Below are positions 12,901 through 21,900 of a stretch of DNA of 64,000 nucleotides, piece by piece. Position 1 is the first letter of the stretch. The number at the start of each line of letters is the position of its first letter. Origin of the DNA: Atherix ibis (lineage: Eukaryota; Arthropoda; Insecta; Diptera; Athericidae). Made by a program: the position numbers and the translations under genes. The notes under the pieces were generated by a model. The model made no database searches and had not been told where the DNA came from. It worked only from the letters and a program-made list of their open reading frames with translations. Where the stretch lies: assembly GCA_958298945.1 (NCBI GenBank), contig OY282607.1, positions 35,621,000 to 35,684,999 on the forward strand, written 5' to 3'.

Positions 12901-15900
12901 GGTCATTTCAAGTAACGCTGCCATAACTTAAGGCCACACACACCCACAAACTCTAATTATTTTCAATATTAATTGTGTTATCCGGAAATATTTTCCGGAA
13001 ATACAATAAATTATTAAGTATTTTTATTATCTCTGCAGACTTTTAACAGGAATTTTATTTTATTTTTTAAATAAAGCCACAAACAATAAAATATTTAAGT
13101 TTTTAGTAACATTTAACTTTTGTTGAGTACGTTTATCGAAATATTAATAACCCTCAGTTAAGTATTATCATTTCTTAAATATTATATTGGATCTAAAACA
13201 AAATATTGAAATTGAAAAAAATCAAACCAGAAAAAAATGTCGTAAAAATGAGGTTATCAACTATAGCAAAATTATCGATTATCCCAAACTTATTTGAGTC
13301 GTTGATATATGTTATTCGTAGCTAATCAAGCAGTGTAGTTGCTTAATGTCACCTCATCAGCATAGTTTTATGCCTTCCAGATCCACGACTACCAACATTT
13401 ATTTTCTAATATGTTTTATAATAAGTCTAATAAGACCATTGACAAAATTCCTCACTCGCTCATTTTGTTTAAACTAGAGCAAATGGGATTTCTTCCAATT
13501 CTTCTTGATTGGTTTAGTTCCTACTTATCTGATAGGACCCATAACGTATCTTTTCGCACGTTAATCAAGGGTTTTTGAAGCACTTACTTGGTGTTCCGCA
13601 GGGTAGCCATCTTGGCCCATTACTTTTCATTCTTGCAATTGACGGCATTATTAAAATAATTAAGAACTGCAAAATTTTCATATTTGCGAAGTATATAAAA
13701 CTTTTTTTCAAAAATTTAAAATTTCAATGATGCCAACCCTCATTTAAGAGAATTTATACTTATTTGATAATTGGTGCGCTTCAAATGGTCTTGTGTTGAA
13801 TTTAGATAAATGTGAATTTTCTCAATCCTTAATCTTACAACTTTTCGGGATCTACAATTAAACGTGCACAAACTGCTTAGTTTTTTACTGGATAAGAAAC
13901 TTGAATTTATTCCCAAACATTAACAACAGTTTTAGGCTTTATAAAGCGTTGGTCAAGAGAACTTTCCTGTGTTTACCGCACTTATTTGTTCTTTAGTTAG
14001 ACCTTTTCTTAAATATGCAACTGTAGTTTGGTCTCAGGAATATAATGATGAACGGTCTCTTGGTGCAATTGGAGGAGACCCATTGCGTTGTGATCGCATA
14101 TGCACATGATCTTCTGCTTGTGATTGAGAGGGGGAGTAGGTATACGGTAGAGGTAGCGGGAAGCCACTATATGCAGACGGTGTATGAATGGGAGTGTATG
14201 TTTCAGAAAAGAAGACTGTGTGTATGTTTTTGAAGGGGTTTTTTGGCGCCCAGTAGGTTGCCCAATTGTTGTTTAGAGGCGGTCGGGGTCCGATACCCGC
14301 GGGAAGAACGTTACATTGGAGTAAAGGTTGGAGATATGCTGAACTTTCGGCAACATCTAAGAGTGCGCATGGCCTGTTTGGTTGGCATGCTGGTGCGAGT
14401 ACTTCGCAAAGAATGGGGACTTCAATCCAAACCGGTGAAAGTCCTGTACAAGGATGTATTTGTTCCGTGTGCCATGTATGTATGGGCTGACATTATGCGC
14501 TACCAGTATGCAGAGGTAGGCTTAAATTCTGCTCAGTGTCTGGCTTTGTATGCATATTTGAATGTATGTAGAACCGTGTCAACCGATGCGAAGCAGGTTC
14601 TCATGGGAGAAATTCCATGGGACCTGGAGGTGCTACGTGGAAAAATTCACTACCGTCTACGTCGTGGCATCCCGCAGAATATATTCGATGGGATGAGAGT
14701 GTGAATGGCAGATGGACGCACATGTTCATTTCGGATGTGTGCTTTGCATGTGCGTATGGATTTGAATTTGGTATGTTCCTTGGGTATTTACTCACGGGGC
14801 ACGGCAGTATGAATGGGTTCCTGTGCAGCCGTGGTCTGGCTGCGGAGACTAGATACTCTTGTGGGGTGGCGGAGGAGAATGCCAAGCACTTTCTCATTGA
14901 GTGTGGCCTATACGGGGATTTGAGTAACCTAGGTGCATGTGGAATCGTAGTGTATGATGAGATTATGGATGTAAGTGGTGTGTTAGGAATGAGAGAAAGG
15001 TATGAATGGCTTAATAGATTTGCCGTGGCACTTTTTGAGAGGAGAGCGAGAATGGTGCGTGAATGAGTGTGTGAATGACACGCAGGGTGGCTACTACATG
15101 AGTAGTGAATGACTACACGCAGGATGGCCTGTGCTGGCTTAGCGGTTCCTAGCGATTTACAAGATTCCTTACAGTAGCTCAATGGCTGGAGTACAAACCG
15201 AAGTACTCTTAAAATAAAAATTGGTGATGGCTGAGTTATAACTTAAGAAAATTGCCTCTTCTACACGTAGGAATTCAACCTTACTAACTAATACTAAAAG
15301 TTTATTAGTTTGAGCCAAATCTAATCTTATAGATCGGCGAACATTTTCCTATACTTGCTAAGATTGCTGCCCAGCATTTGTTGGGCTGTTCCTTAGCATT
15401 TGTTGTTGAAATTTGTTCAAAGCTTAAAGTCAAAAATAAAACACAAAATTATAAAAATTTTAAATCTAACATTTTCTACATAATAATCTGAACAGAAAAA
15501 ATCCATTTCTGTTGATTATTATCACAATTATTCTAGAATATGTATAATTTCGAAATGTTATCTTTTCAACATTTTGTCAACTAAGAGGAAAATCACATAA
15601 ACATATTGCATTGAGAAATACAATAATAAAAACTAATAGTGATAACATTTCATTTAATCAATTAATTATGATACTTCTAATATTCAATAATTTATAATAT
15701 TATATTTGAGAGCAATTTGAAACTTTTGAGAGTAATTCTGTTTGTCAGCCAAATACGTTGTCAGCTTCTGAACATAATAGAACAATAATTCTCTATTCAA
15801 TATTCGCCATCTTTCGTTGATAACATCTTAAGCCATCTTTCGTTGATAACAAGAATCGGCCACAAGCAAAAACTTTCGTATCAGGCATTGGCACGGAAAA

Positions 15901-18900
15901 ATGAATCTACTCAGCAATACGAGGTCTGTTCAAAAAGTATCGCGAATTTCGTGTTTTTTTTCAAAAATTATTTATTTATTCATGAATATCTATTTTGTCC
16001 CCTTCAAAGTAATCCCCACCAGATATGATACACTTGTGCCAACGTTGTTTCAATCCTCGAAGCACTTCAAAAAATCATTTTTTGTGATCTTATTCAGCTC
16101 CTCCTTCGATGCCATCTTTATCTCCTCAATCGTATCGTAGCGTCGTCCTTTCATGGGGCTCTTCAGTTTCGGGACAGGGGGCCAGATCTGGGGAATACGG
16201 TGGGTGCGGCATTACTAGTGTATTGTTTTTGGCCAAAAATGACAAAATCCAATTTTTGTTATTCCACAAATCCGGGCGTTTCTGGCGGATTGCTACACGC
16301 AACTTGCGCATAATTTGAAGGTAATATTCCTTATTGACCGTTCTACCCTGTGGCAAGAACTTATGATGCACCACGACCCTGCACTCGAAGAAAACTGCAA
16401 GCAAAACCTTCACATTCAACCGTCCGGCACACTTTTCGTCGTTCACATCTTCTCGGCCCTCTGAGAACATTTTGTACCACCGATAAACGTTGCTTCGGTC
16501 CAAGGTAACTTCACCATATGCCACAGTCAACATTCGGAATGCGTCCGCGCAATAAATTTTGTTTTTCACACAAACTTTGATACAGATTCTTTGATCCATT
16601 TTTTGGAATGGGCAAAAATCGAAGACGAGCCAAAACACGTGCAAGCAAAGCAGCTGTCAAAAATTAACCGAACATTCAAAATGGCCGCACTTGTCGGCAT
16701 GAGTCAAAATGGCCGAACTTGTCCGCAAATCGAAAATCAAATATACGTAACCCGCGGAAATTCAAAACTCGCCTCGTAATTCTATTGTAGTCAAAATCTG
16801 GATTGTACTTATTCCCCGTGATTTTGTTCCTCGGTAATCAACGCTCCCTGAGAGCTATAATTCTGTAGCTTTGAAGTAACAATTCCCATCAGAAAATAAA
16901 AAAATTCTTTTTCCAAATCATCAGTTTGCGCACTTAAATAAATTGATGTCCTCCTTTACGATTACTTCCAATATATTGGCTTCATTACGAAATTACTTTC
17001 CGACCAACCCAATAGTTTATTTATTGGCCTTTTTTCTTTAAGTGAGTCATTCAATTTGTCCAACTGATGACAGTACACTTCAGAATTGATCGTTGTGTTA
17101 CTCGGTAGAAGCTCAAAATAATCGATTCCTTTGAAATCCTACCAAACAGATAGCATAACCTTTTTTTGATGAATATTGACTTTCGAAGTGCTTTGAGCAA
17201 GTTCATCTTTTCTACTCCAGGATATTTTGTACTTAACATTATTGTAGATAACCCATTTCTCGTCTCCAGTGATGATACGCTTCAAAAATAGATCATTTTT
17301 TTGGCGTTTGAGAAGTAAATCACAAACGTCAATATGACGGCACAAATATTTTTCAGTAAGAAGATGAGGAACCCATATGTCGAGCTTTGAGATTAAACCT
17401 AACCATTTCAAATGATCATGAACGGGCGAATTTGATAAGTTTAATCTCTTAGCGATCTCACGAGTTGGTATTTGCCGGCTTGCATCAATTAACGCCTTTA
17501 TTGTGTCTTCATCAGCTTCAACTGGCCTTCCAGAACGTTGTGCATCTTCGAGATCACAATTTGCCGGATCGAAATTTTGCAAACCAGTTTTGGCTCTGGC
17601 GCCCACTTAACACATCTTCTCCATACAAAGCGGATAATTTTGTTCTTGCTTGAACAGCATTTTTAACTTTTCTATAGTAAAAAAGTAAAATATGCCGAAA
17701 ATGCGGTTTTTCACTTTCCATATTTAAAGGGGTATCAACCAAAAACTACTGTGGAGAATCAATCGATTTTTTCACAAGCAAGCCTTGTTATGTCAGCTGT
17801 CAAATTACATATGATTATATGCGGTTTAAGTGTGAAGTTGGTTGTGAAAAAATACAATTAATTCCTCTGTTGGGAAAAAACAAAATTTCTTTACCATCGA
17901 AAAATAATAAAAAAATTCCAACTTACACAAATCATAAAGCTATCAAATCGTACTAAATCATTGACTCATGTCCTAGAGAATCTCATACGAGGTGTAGAAA
18001 AAGTAATGGCACTTCTTTTTTTTAGCAACAATTTCATTTCTTTTTACACATTAATGTTATTCCCTTCAAAGTAATTATTAAAAGGATAATATTGAAACAA
18101 AAAAATTGCTTCTTTAGTTTCCGTAGCAGTGCTGGAAGGCTTCAATTGGAATCGTGCTCAGCTCCTTGAAAAAACGCTCCTTTGGATTACACAATTATGA
18201 CGTCATTTTGGGTGTTTTTTTTTTAAACTTTAAATAATAAAAAAAAAGTCACTCAGACTTAGATTATGTTAATAGAGAGGCTAGGGAATCAAAAAAAATC
18301 CTTTTCTCATACAAAAACTCGTTGATGTGATGACCGTGTAATAAGAAGCGTATCCAAAGATCTCCAACAACCGATCTAACGCAAGAGATTTTCCTTAGAA
18401 ATAAGAATAATTTCTAGTTTAACACCATATTAATCATACTGAATTTAATTTTTTTTTAAATAGAATATTTTCAATTTTACGATATTAACGAGCAAAAACA
18501 CAATACGCAAGAGATCAGTTGATATGACTTTAGGACTTATGCGAAAGTTTGTCTGTTTGAGGACTTGTCAAAAATTTATAATAGCATCTTTTTCCCAAAT
18601 TCCTATTCTTATCAAATAGTTCTTGGCAAAAATGTTGATAATTTTTTATGAAAATTGAAGAAATTTTTGAGACTTTTTTTAAAAATCTAATACTGACAGT
18701 TTTTACAAATTCTTATGTCGAAATCTTAATAAAATATTTTGTTGTAATAATCAATCGTACAATCTAGTTTTCTTCAAAATAAGAATATACCAAAAATATA
18801 AATAACATATTTTGAAAATAAAATTAATCAATTTTAAATACCATAAAAATAAGCTTTTTTTAGGAATTTAAAACTGATTATTTCTGGTATGTTCTTTTTC

Positions 18901-21900
18901 CTGTTTGGAAATAAATAAAAATTATAAAATTTATGTATTTTCTTAGTTTGCATAAAATATAAAATTTTTGATTAAAATATTAAAGAAAATTTATAAATGA
19001 AAAAAACCTTGTTGTGAAAGCAGATAAAAATTCAATTTGTACTTGGAAAAAGTATTGTACACTACTGCCATTTGACAGCTGTCAAATAAATGTGTCATTA
19101 GAAGCTAAAGTTATTTAGTTTAAAATTTTGCCAAATTATATTAAAGATCATTTAATTACCAAAAAATGGGGTGAAATTGTAGAAACTTTCTACAAAAATG
19201 GTAGTTTTTTGGATGCTGATTTTTAGAACAAAAATTAGCGATGAGGCTCATTTTTCGCTCAATCGATACGTTATTAGGCAAAATTTTAGTTTATGGGGCT
19301 CTGAAACGTACAAGAGACAGTGGAGAAGCTATTGTACTTGCGAAAAATGACTTTTTGGTGTGTATTTTGGTCTCAAGATATCATTGGACCGTATTTTTCA
19401 GAGACTGTTACCGTTAAATAGTGAGTACGAACTTGAAGATTTTTAATCTGTACGTCAAATTTTTGCCTTTATTTTTGGCACGAAAAGTCCCAGAACGCGT
19501 AATTTTGATATGTGTTGATACCAGTTGGTCTCCAAGATCGTGCGATTTGACGCTGTCAGACTTTTTTTATAAAACGATATAAAAAAATTTTATTTACTTA
19601 GAAAATTTTCAGAAATTAGAGCACATAAAAACCAACATATTTTGCAAAAAAAAATGTATGATAAATTACCTCAAAACGATCGAGTCCTGCAAGAAGTTCT
19701 GTAGCTTTTTATTAAAATAAAAAATAGTAGCTACTGAACTTCTTTATGTTAAGGTAAAATAACTGAAATCTGAATTTTTGAGCGTGTTTTATTTAGCTTC
19801 ACTTTTACTAAATGTTACCTTAAGAAAACATTCAAGTAAAAAAAATATTCCAAAAATTATGTGACTATCAATTTTGCTCTATCCTGAAAAGTTTTGACAT
19901 AAGAAAAATATTATTTTTACTATTAAAATTGAAACAACAGAAAAATATTAATAAATTTATAGTTTTACAACTTCTTTCAAATATTTAGTTTTGCAGAAGA
20001 ATATCCTCATAAAAAATAAGAAAAAAATAGATATTTTTACTTAAAAGCCTTTTGATAATGGCTTTTAATTAAAAAAAAATATTACTGGATTTGGGGAACA
20101 CTAAACTATTCCGTTGGATAAATTATCGAAACATTTACGTCGTTAGTCTATTTTAACAACAAATTTTAATCTATTAAAAAATAGCCCATCCACCATAACC
20201 ATATGACCATATGTGAAGCTATTTCTATTAGACACTACTAAGGGTTTGTTATCTCAAAGAACCTTCAAACGTACTATTTTAACGAGTGCATTGCTTAATT
20301 TTCAAGACTTTGAGGTTATCATTTTCTTCATAAAATTAAATTAATAAATCAAATTCCACGTCAAATAAATACATAATAACTAAAGAATAATAAGAAAAAA
20401 AAATAATTTACAGACACTTGTACAGTGACACGACACGAATACGATCTAGTGGGAGGATTTGTTATCTTTAACGTTGCTAATAAATAAGTTCGATTTGAAC
20501 TAAAAAAATTTTGTTTTAATTTTCGTAAAAATTTCTTTCATTTTTTAAAAATATATTTTTATATAAATTCAATTAGATGAAATCATATCAAGAAAAATAT
20601 GTAATTTGTCTGAAAATAAAATTGAAAAAAAACAAACTTCAACTACAGAAAATTTTTCTAAGATTTTATGTACCAAAATTGCTTAGAGACCTAGAAAATG
20701 TAGATACAAAAAAAATTTTTTTGAAGTTCACTATTTATTTAAAAAGGTTTTATTCTATCTCCGAAGGCAAAAATCCAATCCCCCATCACCAATTTGCTTT
20801 TAAAAATGAATTTCCACTATCCAGCAGTGTCATCGCGTGATTGACCATACTGCTTCCTCTATTAAGAAAAACGAATACTGCACAGCAATAGTTTGGACAT
20901 AACTCAGGCGTTCGAATAAGTATGATATTCAAGACTTCTCCGGTAGTTGAAAATATCCGAGTTGATATCCTTTGTCCTTTATTACAAGTAATAAAAATCG
21001 AATAGCAACATATGCCAATGACTTTTCTATCCTAACTCATCGCAAAAACCCTATCATAGAACCCATTATCCTACAAATCCATAATAACTTCCGTCAAAAA
21101 TGGTTCAACGAGCAAAAAGGCATTCATATACCTTTTACTGTTTATTTATATCCTTGGAACAAGGGACGATATCTTTAAAATGTCTAATTTGGAACCCGCA
21201 CACATAATTAAAAGAATGGGAACTTAAAGGACGATACAAACAGTTGCGGCAATTCTTACAATCAATAGCAAAATGCTACTTTACATTATGGTACTGAAAC
21301 CAATTTGGACGTACGGACTTGAAATTCTACTACTTTCCAATCAAATCACTACAATCTAGACTCCTAGATGTTCATAATACTGCTGTTGAAAAAAGTCTGC
21401 TTATAAATTTACCGTTAGAAGTGAATTAATATATTTTTTTAAATACCATTATATGTGAACCAATTTACAAATTTTATAAGTCCAGAATTGGCCTATACTT
21501 TTAATTTATATTTTTAACTTCTCCGATATGGAGGCATAAGCATGAAAAACCAAACCTAAAAAAAGATTACAAAAAAATCAGTTAATTTACAGTCAGAAAT
21601 GAACAATTTTATAAACTTCGTAAGTCCAGAATAGCCTATACTTTTAATTTCTCCGATATGGAGTTATAAGTATGAAAAAACCGAGATTAGAAAGGAATTA
21701 CAAAATAAATCAGGTAATTTGCCATCAGAAATGAACCAATTTATAAGCTTCGTAAGTCCAAAATGGCCTTTACTTTTAATTTCTCCGATATGGAGTTATA
21801 AGTATGAAAAAACCGAGACTAGAAAGGAATTACAAAAAATCAGGTAATTTACTATCAGAAATGAATCAATTTACAAATTTCGTAAGTCCAGAATGGCCTT

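Noticed and set aside
14601..15182. 193-codon minus-strand frame
   Set aside because: Antisense shadow of the R1-like LINE coding region; the plus strand has the known motifs.
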